Source: Marinobacter alexandrii (GTDB lineage Bacteria; Bacteroidota; Bacteroidia; Cytophagales; Cyclobacteriaceae). Taken from it: a stretch of DNA of 64,000 nt. Below, one piece after another: positions 52,593 through 62,400 of this stretch; position 1 is the first letter of the stretch, and every line of letters starts with the position of its first letter. The DNA is taken from NCBI GenBank assembly GCA_039984955.1, contig JBDWTN010000005.1:1-64000 (forward strand), read 5' to 3'. The notes under the pieces were generated by a model. It was not told the DNA's origin. It did no database searches and was given only the letters and a program-made list of their open reading frames with translations. The translations under genes and the position numbers were made by a program.

Positions 52593-52633
52593 AACCTTAC
52601 AGATCCTGGTCTTTGAATTTTTTAACAGCTACT

Positions 52634-53272
52634 TTACTGTTTGCTGAATTTAAGAATGGCTCTTCTATAGTGTTGCTCCATTTCATTCTTGGCCATTTCT
52701 AATCTCATTTTATCTTGGAGGTAAAACTGACACATGAGGTTAAGCCAGCTTTGCTGACTTTCTTTACGTAAAGCATTCGTGTTATTAACCAGCTCTATCA
52801 GAGCTTCATAAGACTTTTGGTCATTCATATAATTTATAGTGTCAATCAAATGAGCTCTTGCTGATAAATCTGATAAAAACTGTCCAAGCTGATCCACCTT
52901 TGATTTAGGAAGTTTTGGCTCATAAGTAAGAATTTTAGATGGGAAAGTATCCAACTCAAACTTTTCCACCTTTTTAAATTCATGCACCTTTTGAATACAT
53001 GGGTTTTTAGTAGTATCCAACATCATTTTTAAAACATAGTAGGTATGCGCAGATGTTCTATAGTCCCGGAGAATTTCTGAATTTTTCTTTCCAAATAACC
53101 TCTTATCAAATCGAGCAATCACTGTTTCTAATCGAGTAAGACTTTTCCTATTTTTATTATAATTATCTGTAACGCTATTAATATCATTACAGATCAGTAA
53201 ACAATCTTTTTTTAATTGACTATAACCAAAAGTTATTAGAAGAAGGCATAGTATGTTTGTGAAAAATTTCAT
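52634..53272 (-). CDS. Small secreted helical protein
   Basis: A 212-residue protein with a signal peptide (KFFTNILCLLLITFGYSQ) and otherwise charged helices (KSLTRLETVIARFDKRLFGK, MRLEMAKNEMEQHYRRAI). No family recognised. Its start overlaps the stop of the 801-residue membrane protein by one base (TAATG), so the two act together. The envelope context suggests a periplasmic partner. Downstream it converges with the LytTR regulator gene. Confidence 0.6.
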   Translation of the reverse strand: MKFFTNILCLLLITFGYSQLKKDCLLICNDINSVTDNYNKNRKSLTRLETVIARFDKRLFGKKNSEILRDYRTSAHTYYVLKMMLDTTKNPCIQKVHEFKKVEKFELDTFPSKILTYEPKLPKSKVDQLGQFLSDLSARAHLIDTINYMNDQKSYEALIELVNNTNALRKESQQSWLNLMCQFYLQDKMRLEMAKNEMEQHYRRAILKFSKQ

Positions 53273-55677
53273 TACTGTTTACCTTCAATATTTTCTAGTC
53301 TAGCATTAGCATCTTTGAGAGCTGAATTACTGTTATTAATCCCTTGAAGTAGTTTCTTATTAGATGCTTTCATTTCCTCAACCAACTTATCCATTTGATT
53401 TGTAATGTTGACGTTGGAGTTTGGAGTTTCATCATCCTTAAATAGCTCCTGTACCGGATTCTTCTTGTACCAATTGGCAATGTCCATCATCCAATAAGGG
53501 TTTTCTGGATTAATGTTTTCCGGCTTTATTGGTCGGGCAATATGCACGACTAGTACCACAAATACGATGAGGCTGATATTCAAATAACCTCCAGGTAGTT
53601 CTTCTTCTGATTGCTTTTCTTGGTTTTCATCAGATGAACTATGAATCCTATGGATCCAATAAAGCATTATTAATACAGCGAAGGTATAAATGAATGCAAA
53701 GAGACCTATACGTTGACTGTCTTCTAAATACGATCTAAATATTATTTGTGCTCGTTCAAAACGTTCTCTGTATTGCTGCTGTTTTAACGCAGTAAAGAAC
53801 TTAATTTTTGGCTCTGCTATTTTTGCTCCTGCTTTGTTTTTTCCCAACATATAATTCAATAAAATATCCTGATTGACGGTATCCTGTCTCATGGTATCAT
53901 GAACCGAAGCATATAAAGCTGAATTCCACTCGGTGACTTTTAGCAACTCATTGTTCAGCTTGTTTCTAATTTTATTGAGCTTATGCACTAGTTCTTTATT
54001 GATGTATTGGATGCTATCTATATTCCTAAATTCATTGAGATACGTTTGGGCTTTCTTTGCAGAATTCAATTCTTCTCGATAGTGTTTTAGCGTCTCAGTA
54101 TAATAATTAATAGGATGAAAAAATTTCTGATATAGCTTTAACTGACTGGTAGGAATGAATTCTAAATGCGGCTTTACAAATTTGTCTTCAATATAATGAT
54201 GCACTTTATCGTAGAAATTGTTTATCTCAGTTTGAGATACAGATGTAATGGCATTATTGGTATATCGCTTATAAAAAACATTTTGTACATCATTGGAATC
54301 ACCTTTACTTAGTAATTTGTCTAACCTGATACTCACATTTTGTCCTTGATTGTTTTTCACCTCAATAGTGGCATAAGCTGGATTAGAGATTCTTCCATTC
54401 AAATAACTTGAGAGTTCATGACTTTTACTTTCAATCTTGGAAGCAATTTCATAGCCTAATTTAGTTACGGTGTTACTCGCAATTACAGGTCCAATGCCAT
54501 TAATACTTATGTATTTGGCCTCTTTTTTTCCATTTAATAGGTTGTCATTTAACAAATAGTAGAAAGGATATAGTTTTTTGCTTGTTACTTTTTTGTGAGC
54601 TTTTTCTCTACTCAAATAATAATTATAATTGGCTTTTGCAGCCACTTTCCTCACAACATAGTATTGAGAAGATCCCAAAATTGCTAGGACCAAAACCAGT
54701 CCTATTAATAGACTCACAAGACCTTTCTTATCACTTGTTTCCTTCCAGCGAAGTAGTAGGTAAATAATAACACTTACTAACGAGATTATACTCAGAATAA
54801 TGGACCACAGATATTCATAGTTGACCATAGGAAAATTCCCGATGATGAAAGCCAAGACTAAAATGCAAACAGCTAACCTCCTGAAAATGGGTACTTCCTT
54901 ATTAATAGATGATTTGTAATAACATATCAATGCGACAGATAAGTAGATCAAAAATCCAATGGCAATATGCCATAAGTAATTATTTTGATAGATCATCCAA
55001 GGCTCAATGAAGGCAGCTATGCAAACACCAAACATTAGATGTAAGCTAAAAACCAATATATGAGCTTTAATAAGCCTTGGGTCTTTATTTTTTTTACTGA
55101 TTTTCCACCAGACGCCACACTGTATGAGTAAAGTAGCTGAACCTAAAAATGTATAATAGTATATGGTAATGGCAATTCTATTGAGTCCAGAGGGACATCC
55201 GTAAAGAAAAAATTCGTTGTGTACAAATAATACAATTGGACTAATAAGCAAACAAAGCCATGCGATGAATAAAATTCTATAGTTAGGGAAATAGTAATTT
55301 CGCAATTGAATTTTTTCTGAGTCAATTTTTTCGTTTTTAGCTTTTACTTCTGCACCTCTTTCTTTTGAGTTAAGCAGCAAATATTTTTGATAGAAGGCTG
55401 CTCCTCGTACCCACCAATAGGAAACAAAAATTAGAGTAGGAAATAGAAAGAAGATTATGGAAGAAATCCTGAGTGATCTAAAGCTTCCCAAATCAATAAT
55501 TTCTCCTGTTGCTCCAAGAATATTGGGAATAATTGTTGAAAACCCTCCCCACCCAATAATTAAGCCTAAAAGGGTTTGGTTAAAAGATTGCGATAGTGCT
55601 TTTTGAGAGTCCATAAGCAAGCTAGGTGGTTCTTTAAGAAAAGATAAGCTATTTGTGATACCGTATGCAATACCCAC
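53272..55677 (-). CDS. Polytopic membrane protein with periplasmic helical domain, unknown
   Basis: An 801-residue protein. The longest frame starts with GTG at 55677; a more conservative ATG start is at 55614 (Met22). About ten hydrophobic helices lie in the first 350 residues (for example LLGLIIGWGGFSTIIPNILG, ILFIAWLCLLISPIVLFV, VSLLIGLVLVLAILGSSQYY), followed by a 270-residue charged helical domain (380-630), two further helices (RIGLFAFIYTFAVLIMLYW, LNISLIVFVVLVVHIA) and a coiled-coil tail (ASNKKLLQGINNSNSALKDA). No family recognised. A 42-base sequence upstream of the start is repeated upstream of the gene at 55915-57507, so both are probably co-regulated. Confidence 0.6.
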   Translation of the reverse strand: MGIAYGITNSLSFLKEPPSLLMDSQKALSQSFNQTLLGLIIGWGGFSTIIPNILGATGEIIDLGSFRSLRISSIIFFLFPTLIFVSYWWVRGAAFYQKYLLLNSKERGAEVKAKNEKIDSEKIQLRNYYFPNYRILFIAWLCLLISPIVLFVHNEFFLYGCPSGLNRIAITIYYYTFLGSATLLIQCGVWWKISKKNKDPRLIKAHILVFSLHLMFGVCIAAFIEPWMIYQNNYLWHIAIGFLIYLSVALICYYKSSINKEVPIFRRLAVCILVLAFIIGNFPMVNYEYLWSIILSIISLVSVIIYLLLRWKETSDKKGLVSLLIGLVLVLAILGSSQYYVVRKVAAKANYNYYLSREKAHKKVTSKKLYPFYYLLNDNLLNGKKEAKYISINGIGPVIASNTVTKLGYEIASKIESKSHELSSYLNGRISNPAYATIEVKNNQGQNVSIRLDKLLSKGDSNDVQNVFYKRYTNNAITSVSQTEINNFYDKVHHYIEDKFVKPHLEFIPTSQLKLYQKFFHPINYYTETLKHYREELNSAKKAQTYLNEFRNIDSIQYINKELVHKLNKIRNKLNNELLKVTEWNSALYASVHDTMRQDTVNQDILLNYMLGKNKAGAKIAEPKIKFFTALKQQQYRERFERAQIIFRSYLEDSQRIGLFAFIYTFAVLIMLYWIHRIHSSSDENQEKQSEEELPGGYLNISLIVFVVLVVHIARPIKPENINPENPYWMMDIANWYKKNPVQELFKDDETPNSNVNITNQMDKLVEEMKASNKKLLQGINNSNSALKDANARLENIEGKQ

Positions 55678-55686
55678 TTTAGGGTA

Positions 55687-55730
55687 ATTTCAAATGACGG
55701 TAGGATATAACTAAGAATTAATTGTAATGC
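55687..55730. repeat. Upstream sequence repeated before the 530-residue gene (copy 1)
   Basis: CAAATGACGGTAGGATATAA and CTAAGAATTAATTGTAATG form a 42-base block repeated with about four differences at 57580-57622. Both copies lie in the same orientation just upstream of minus-strand genes encoding envelope proteins. This looks like a shared operator/promoter or a duplicated leader rather than a mobile repeat. Confidence 0.5.
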
Positions 55731-55737
55731 TCTACGA

Positions 55738-55790
55738 ATCGCACACATTTGTCCTCCTTTAGCCTACTTATAGCCAAACATGTCAAGCTG
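55738..55790. repeat. Module A repeat, decayed copy 9
   Basis: CGCACACATTTGTCCTCC and AAACATGTCAAG keep the outer left end but only part of the pairing. Confidence 0.4.
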
Positions 55791-55914
55791 CATACGGTTT
55801 ATGAAATCGTATCTTGGCATGAAAATCTAAACTCACTCACTATTGATCTCAAACCCGAGAATCAAAGCTATATTAACTCAACACATAGACTAATAATTGG
55901 TATAAGGTAGAATT

Positions 55915-57507
55915 CTAGAATCTGAATGCATAACCTACTCCAAAGAAAAACCTTGTCTGTAAATCGTTTACGATCAAAGAAGGTTTTTCAACGTATTCCC
56001 GACTATAATTTGCGTTTTGGCTTACTTTTCTCACATAGCCTGAAATACCTCCAATATCAATAGAGAGGCTATGAGTTTGACCGAAAGTGAATCCTATTCC
56101 GTAAAGCATCCTTGGAAGTACCTCATCACCCAAAGAAAGTCCTGTTCCCACTGAGGCATGAATACCTAACCCGGAATCGAATATTTTATATCCAGCGCGA
56201 AGAAGCACAGCGGCACCAATTTCATTTGCTAAATCAGCTTCCTTAAAGACAGTGAATCGCTGAATGGTATCATTCACGGTGATGGTTTCTGTGCCTAACC
56301 TTTCATTTGAAAGGTTAGCATAATAAATGGAAGGGCCAACAGACCAATACCATTTTCTTTTGGGAAACCTAATTGTAGAAAGAGAGTACGGCTGTAGAGC
56401 TGAAGTAGAATCTTTAGGGATAAACCTTATATTGACATTAGCATGCTCACCATTTAATTGGATAGGTAAAGAAATGTAAGAGTCATGCGGATAGATATTT
56501 ATCATTGATTTTAGTTGCTGCTCTACCTTATCGGCACTTATCATAGAGGTTACCTTGCTTGTTTTGGAAGAAGCTTCAGAAAGTGCTTTTTTGGCTTTCT
56601 CTACATTTACCTTCAAATCAAGGTTCTTAGGATCAGCCAAGAAAACTATTATTTTTCCTTCGCTTAAAAATTCATTAAAAGATTTGGTGGAAATGTCAAC
56701 ACTAGTTTTTAACTCATTAAGCGTACTTCGATATTCTGCGAAGGCTTCTAACTCATTTTTTACATTGGGTTCATATTTTTTAGCATCCTCTCCAGTTTGT
56801 CTCAGTATTCTATATGTTGCATAATCGTATTTTTTGTTTTCGATTGCTTCTTTGCTGATTTTAAGATCTACTTCAAATTTAGAGGTATGTGCTTTGACAG
56901 TGGTAATTTTTGTTTCAATGAGTTTTCTTATGTCATCTGCGGCTTTTTGCCTTTCAATTTCATTGAGTAGATTCTTAATTAGGGGATCCATTTCAATATT
57001 AATAGCATTGAAATGGGCTTTTAAACTAATACCTTTATTAAAACCCATGAGAGCCGTCTTTTCCAATGTTTTTTCTATTTCTAGAGTGTCTTCAGCAGAA
57101 CTTATGTTCACAGGAAGACTACTAACAAGGCTAGTCAACGTACTCAAATCTATTGTGCCAAATGTTGGAAAACTCAGCGGAGTACTGTAGACAGTGTCAC
57201 TACTTTGGACTATCAATCTGTATTGGTTTTTGTTGATGCCAGTAACTTCTATTTGATAAAATTCTCCTTGCTTAATTTTTTTCGGAATGGTTATCTTATC
57301 AGGCCTATTAAAATCAAATTTCACTTTTGGAAATTTCTGAAAAACTTCTTCATTTCCAATTGTTTTACGCTTGTTTTTGACTTTTTCAAGCTTATCAATT
57401 CGAGCTTTGAGTTCGGCTATTGCTGCATTTTCGCTGACTCGTTCTTGCGAATAAGTGTAAGTGATGTTAGTTAAGATGATTGTGAGTAAAGTGAGTTGCT
57501 TTTTCAT
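55915..57507 (-). CDS. Coiled-coil plus outer-membrane barrel protein, unknown
   Basis: A 530-residue protein with a signal peptide (KKQLTLLTIILTNITYTYSQ), an N-terminal coiled coil (NAAIAELKARIDKLEKVKNK), a long helical middle (TKITTVKAHTSKFEVDLKIS ...) and a C-terminal beta-barrel-like region that ends LQTRFFFGVGYAFRF, with the terminal Phe typical of outer-membrane proteins. No family recognised. Preceded by a sequence block shared with the membrane-protein gene at 53272-55677, so these three envelope proteins may form one system spanning inner membrane, periplasm and outer membrane (inference). Confidence 0.6.
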   Translation of the reverse strand: MKKQLTLLTIILTNITYTYSQERVSENAAIAELKARIDKLEKVKNKRKTIGNEEVFQKFPKVKFDFNRPDKITIPKKIKQGEFYQIEVTGINKNQYRLIVQSSDTVYSTPLSFPTFGTIDLSTLTSLVSSLPVNISSAEDTLEIEKTLEKTALMGFNKGISLKAHFNAINIEMDPLIKNLLNEIERQKAADDIRKLIETKITTVKAHTSKFEVDLKISKEAIENKKYDYATYRILRQTGEDAKKYEPNVKNELEAFAEYRSTLNELKTSVDISTKSFNEFLSEGKIIVFLADPKNLDLKVNVEKAKKALSEASSKTSKVTSMISADKVEQQLKSMINIYPHDSYISLPIQLNGEHANVNIRFIPKDSTSALQPYSLSTIRFPKRKWYWSVGPSIYYANLSNERLGTETITVNDTIQRFTVFKEADLANEIGAAVLLRAGYKIFDSGLGIHASVGTGLSLGDEVLPRMLYGIGFTFGQTHSLSIDIGGISGYVRKVSQNANYSREYVEKPSLIVNDLQTRFFFGVGYAFRF

Positions 57508-57579
57508 CGTTATTAATAATATTTTCTAAAAGCAATTTCAATAGAAGGCAAGAGTATATCAATACCTCTATGGGGGTAT

Positions 57580-57622
57580 ATCAAATGACGGTAGGGTATA
57601 ACTGAGAATTAATTGTTATAAA
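57580..57622. repeat. Upstream sequence repeated before the membrane-protein gene (copy 2)
   Basis: CAAATGACGGTAGGGTATAA and CTGAGAATTAATTGTTATA match copy 1 at 55687-55730. On the minus strand the shared core reads TTATA-Y-CCTACCGTCATTTGA. Next to it is a short inverted repeat ATACC-N7-GGTAT (57559-57580). It lies 75-115 bases upstream of the ATG at 57507. Confidence 0.5.
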
Positions 57623-57634
57623 TCAAGAAGAAAT

Positions 57635-57646
57635 AGCACTCTTTTG
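57635..57646 (-). repeat. Module A repeat remnant, reverse orientation
   Basis: AGCACTCTTTTG is the reverse complement of the CAAAAGAGTGCT end of module A. The rest of the element is not recognisable. Confidence 0.3.
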
Positions 57647-57736
57647 CTCTTCTTACATCCTTGCTGTTTATCTAAAATTGTCCACAACGCTATAAATAAG
57701 TATGACAAACCTCCTAGCACAAGATCATTGAGTTTA

Positions 57737-57769
57737 TTTGCACTCCAATTGGATATGATCATATCTTTG
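57737..57769 (+). promoter_or_regulatory. Bacteroidota-type promoter, nearly leaderless
   Basis: TTTG at 57737-57740 and TATCTTTG at 57762-57769 match the -33 TTTG / -7 TAnnTTTG consensus exactly with a 21-base spacer. The ATG of the following gene is only seven bases after the -7 element, so the transcript would begin at or next to the start codon. Confidence 0.55.
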
Positions 57770-57776
57770 AATTCAA

Positions 57777-58208
57777 ATGATAAATTCTAAGCCCAAATCA
57801 AGTTCAATACTAGCTGTAGGTTTGTTCCTCGTAGGAATCCTAGCGGCGGCCATATGGTTGTTTGCAGGATTGATACAGAACCCTACCTCCTACTTTTGGA
57901 TTAAGCTAATCTTGGCTCCTACAGTGCTAGTAATTGGAATATTGGTGACTGTAAAAAGCTACTCTTCGGCGATGACAATTACAATTGGTAATAATAAACT
58001 TACATACCGATATCTCATTGGCTCAGAGAGCAAACATAAAATCGCGGAGATCGAAAGTTGGCAAGAGGACATTATCAAACGTAAAAGCAGTGAGTACCGA
58101 CAGCTGTCTATGCAACTGGCTAATGGCAAGAAACTAAAACTTAGCAACCATGAAAATAGCAATTATAAAGAAGTGGTTAACTACTTGAAAAAGAAGGTTA
58201 AGAAATAG
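57777..58208 (+). CDS. Small two-helix membrane protein
   Basis: A 143-residue protein: two transmembrane helices at about 12-32 (SILAVGLFLVGILAAAIWLF) and 42-58 (KLILAPTVLVIGILVTV), then a cytoplasmic beta-rich tail (MTITIGNNKLTYRYLIG, RKSSEYRQLSMQLANGKKLK, ENSNYKEVVNYLKKKVKK) that resembles a bacterial PH-like domain. No specific family. Preceded by an exact Bacteroidota promoter. Short SD is absent, consistent with leaderless translation. Confidence 0.6.
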   Translation: MINSKPKSSSILAVGLFLVGILAAAIWLFAGLIQNPTSYFWIKLILAPTVLVIGILVTVKSYSSAMTITIGNNKLTYRYLIGSESKHKIAEIESWQEDIIKRKSSEYRQLSMQLANGKKLKLSNHENSNYKEVVNYLKKKVKK

Positions 58209-58366
58209 AGGTAGTGTAGAGTTCTGCCTTAAATTATCCCATTCTCTCGCAGGATATTATGCTGTGATTTTATCAATGATCTTTCAGATAATTCCAGCAA
58301 CTTGTTTATAAAATAGAAAATCTCTAATAGTGCTATTAGATATTTGATTTAATGTCGAATTTCGCA

Positions 58367-58759
58367 TTAATCTTTCTTGATCCACTGCATTACTTCTTCA
58401 AGGTCTTGACTAAAAAAGAAATCGTAAGCAGTATTAGTATCATAACCTCCTGCTTTAACTACTCTTTTCAATGACATTTCTCGGATTGCAGAATTCGGAA
58501 CCACAACGCCCCATTTTTTTATTCCATATGTTTCTGACAGTCTTCCAGTCTCTTTCCAAATCCCTTCAATGGCTTTATTCCAGTCCCCTTTTACGTCGTT
58601 GACAATAATCAATTTAGTGACTGAATCCATTGATAAGGTTCGCACACAATCCCCTAAAGCTTCTTGATAATCTTCTTGTGTAGATTCCGAGAAAAACCTA
58701 AAATAAGATATGTTTGAATCTATTATCTTATGATCATACTCTTTTGTTCTTACTTCCAT
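58367..58759 (-). CDS. STAS/SpoIIAA-like cytoplasmic protein
   Basis: A 130-residue protein with alternating strand and helix: HKIIDSNISYFRFFSESTQE, VTKLIIVNDVKGDWNKAIEG, IKKWGVVVPNSAIREMSLKR and a final FFFSQDLEEVMQWIKKD. This resembles the SpoIIAA-like (STAS/SEC14) proteins of Bacteroidota, which bear a conserved acidic stretch and a C-terminal W-helix. No phospho-acceptor serine motif is clear. Function unknown. Confidence 0.65.
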   Translation of the reverse strand: MEVRTKEYDHKIIDSNISYFRFFSESTQEDYQEALGDCVRTLSMDSVTKLIIVNDVKGDWNKAIEGIWKETGRLSETYGIKKWGVVVPNSAIREMSLKRVVKAGGYDTNTAYDFFFSQDLEEVMQWIKKD

Positions 58760-59401
58760 TATTAGTTAATTTTTTAGTTAAAAAATGCTGTTGTCAACGA
58801 GTTTAATCTTACATAATGAGTCTTTATCATTGAACTATTTATACTCTTTCTGATGATGTTATGAATAGGCTTTTTCAGTCTGTTTGACTCTTACCTAGAT
58901 TGCATAGTTAACAAGTTTTCCGTCTCATAAACGTCCTTAATCGTTAGTATATGCAATATTTCCGTTGAGGCGACATAATTTATCGTTAAAGATTGGATTG
59001 CCTTTTTCTAAGAAACTTTGCACATTTTCTATCCTTTACTTTCTTCCTCATTTTCGAAACATGACAAAAGAGTCATCATGGAACATCACGCTTTAACAGG
59101 AAGGTGTTACTAGAAAATATTTTTAGGGACTAAGCCCAAACTACAATGGAGCCTAACCACAGCTAAACAGTGCTAAATCAATTCTCATGCAAATACATAT
59201 TTCATGACGAGCTTGATAAAGATGTGCTTTGTACCCCTACAAATACTATACATATGAGAAAAGTGATATAGAATATGAAATTTTTTATATCAAATAGCCC
59301 AAATTCAATAATGATTCTAAGCAGTTATGAGGGATAAAATTTTTACCAATGGAAAAATAAAGCCCTTTTGAATGCAAAAAGACTAACCTATTAAACAATC
59401 C
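58760..59401. other. 640-base gene-free stretch upstream of the cytochrome gene
   Basis: No supported gene. It contains a degenerate module A copy (about 59018-59080: TTTGCACATTTTCTATCC ... ACATGACAAAAGAGTC) and AT-rich sequence. The last 100 bases should carry the promoter of the large gene at 59402, but no TAnnTTTG match was found. Confidence 0.45.
59018..59080. repeat. Module A repeat, degenerate copy 10
   Basis: TTTGCACATTTTC on the left and AACATGACAAAAGAGTC on the right preserve the outer ends of the element. Confidence 0.35.
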
Positions 59402-62400
59402 ATGAAGACCTACCTCAAAAAATTAATGTTTTGGAACAAGCTTTTCAGGCAAGCCAACTGTAATCGTATCTTAATTTTATTGCTATTCTTAAACATAGCA
59501 CCAAGTATATTGCATGCACAATTAGGTGACTGGCAAAGTCAAGATATTGGAAGCCCCACATTGACAGGGTCTAGTTCAATTACAGATGAAGAATTTCAAG
59601 TAACCGGAAATGGCTATGTGACCGCATCTTCTGGTAGTTTCCATTTCCTTTTTCAGCAATTACAAGGCGATGGTGAAATAATTGCCAGATTACAACCCAT
59701 GCAAAAAGCTCATTGGAATAGAGTGGGTCTCATGATGCGGGAATCGCTAGAGAATACTTCTGCTTATGCTATGACAGGTGCCAGGTCTCGTAAATTTGTA
59801 TACTTCCAAAACAGGTCAGAGTCTTCTGTTTTTTCTCGTACAGATGAAATTCCCAGTACTTTCCCGGTCTGGCTCAGGATGAAAAGATCAGGGAGTACCT
59901 TCACCTCCTATTATTCAATAGATGGAGAAAACTGGACTGAATTGGGTAGCCAGTTGATCGAAATGAGTCAAGAAATTCATGTCGGTTTAGTTTCGTATTC
60001 TCATCATAGAAATAAAACAACAACGAGCCGATGGGATAACGTTATCATTCATGCACTCGATTCAGAACCAACGCCAATGGCTCCAACTTCCCCAAGTAAT
60101 TTTATGGCCACAGCATCATCCAATGGTATCCAATTGTCATGGACAGATAATGCGGATAATGAAGAAGGATTTAAGATAGAGCGATCCACCAATGCAACCT
60201 CCGGTTTTGTAGAGGTTGCTGAACTGGGTGCTGATGTTATAACCTATGAGGATACAGATCTGGGTGCAAACACAACATATTTTTACAAATTGTCAGCATT
60301 CAATGCAGATGGAGCATCAGAGAAACAAACCTTTCAAGCTCAGACATCTCAGTCGATACCAGCCTCCCCAAGTAATCTAATAGCCACAGCCAATTCATCC
60401 AATAGCATTCAATTGTACTGGGCAGATAATGCAGACAATGAAGAAGGTTTTAAAATAGAACGGTCACAATTACCAACATCAGACTTTGAAGAAATTGCCC
60501 TTCTGGAAGCCAATGCGAATAGTTACGAGGATATGGAATTGCCTGCTTCCACTACATTCTACTACAGGGTATTCTCGTTTAATGTTGCTGGTGAATCTGA
60601 AGTATCAACAATAGAAAATAGTACCACTAATAAATTGATAGCAGGATGGCCGCAATCATGTGGTATTGAGCAGAATGCTCCTGCGCTCGTTGGGACTGAA
60701 GTCACATTCACATTGCAATGTGCCACGGATGATACAGAAGCAGTAATTGCCTGGGACTTTGGTGATGGCACAGGGTTGAGCAATTTTATTGCTGGTAATT
60801 CGACTACTCATGTATATCAGTCTGCCGGAACGTTCACCGTTTTCGCAAGGCTTCAGGGAGAAGAAATTCCTGTATCTGTTATACAGGCCATTACGGAAGC
60901 AGTAGAAGAAAGAGACCCTACGCATAGCTCTACTATCGCTATAGATCATGAACGGGAAATTGTTTGGGCTGTAAATGCAGATAATAATTCTGTGACGGGT
61001 ATAGATGCTGTATCCAATACCAAATTATTCGAAACACCGACAGGTATTCATCCCAGGACAATAGCTGTTCATGCCAATGGTCAGGCGTGGGTTGCTAACG
61101 AAGATGATGCCTCAATAGCCATTGTTGATCCGAGTGGGAGTTTATTGACGACTATCGATTTGCCATATGGAAGTAAGCCGTATGGCGTTTGCTTTGATCC
61201 ACAAGGAGATTACGCTTTTGTCACACTTTCAGGCATAGGCAAATTATTAAAAATAGAGCCTGCTACTCAACAACTCTTGGCAGAAGTAGCTGTAGGACCT
61301 ACTCCTCGTGGAATAGCTGTCAGTTCCGACGGCCAACGTCTTTTTGTCAGTCGCTTTATCTCCCCGGAAGACCGTGGTGAAGTCATAGAGGTAGATCCCG
61401 ACAACATGACGGTGAGTCAGGTTATTGAACTCCTCTACGATGATACTTTTGATACCAATTTTCAAGGTCGTGGAGTTCCTAATTACGTCTCTTCTCTTAC
61501 CATCTCTCCTACTGGAAAAGATTTATGGGTTCCGTCCAAAAAGGATAACGTTTCCCGAGGGGGATTTAGGGATGGACAACCCCTAACCTTTGAGTCTACT
61601 GTACGGACGATTGTTTCACAAGTTGATTTGACTACAGATAAAGATGTTTTTGAAAATCGACTGGATGTAAATGATTCGGAAATGGCCTTTGCCGTAACTT
61701 TCAGCCCCCTTGGGAACCTTGCTTTTTTGGCTTTACAAGGAAATAATCGGGTGCAGGTAATTGATGTGGCAAGCAATACATCCGTTTTAGACATTGATGA
61801 TACAGGTCTGGCACCACAAGGGCTTGTCTTAAATGAAGATGGAAGCAAATTGTTTGTGCAAAACTTTATGTCTCGTACAGTACGTATTTATGATACAGAA
61901 TCGATCGTACAAGGAAATTTTCAAACCCAGCCTCCTATTCTGGCCACTGTTTCTACCGTTTCCAATGAACGGTTAACTCCACAAGTTCTTCGCGGAAAAC
62001 AAATTTTTTACAATGCGGAGGATAAACGGATGACCTCCAATGGATATATCAGTTGCGCATCGTGTCACCTGGATGGTGGTAGTGATGATCGTGTTTGGGA
62101 CTTTACCGATCGAGGTGAGGGATTTAGAAACACAGTTTCGCTTAGAGGCCGTCGTGGAAACGGGATTGGAAATGTGCACTGGACAGGAAATTTTGACGAA
62201 ATACACGACTTTGAAAATGACATCAGAGGTGGTTTCTCAGGTCAGGGCTTCATGACTGATGTGGATTTTGAGGCTACACAAGATCCCCTGGGGGCTCCCA
62301 AAGCTGGTAGAAGTGAAGATTTGGACGCATTAGTAGCTTATGTAAATTCACTTGCTGAAGTAAGCCCTAGTCCGTACAAAAATGCAGATGGGACATATAC

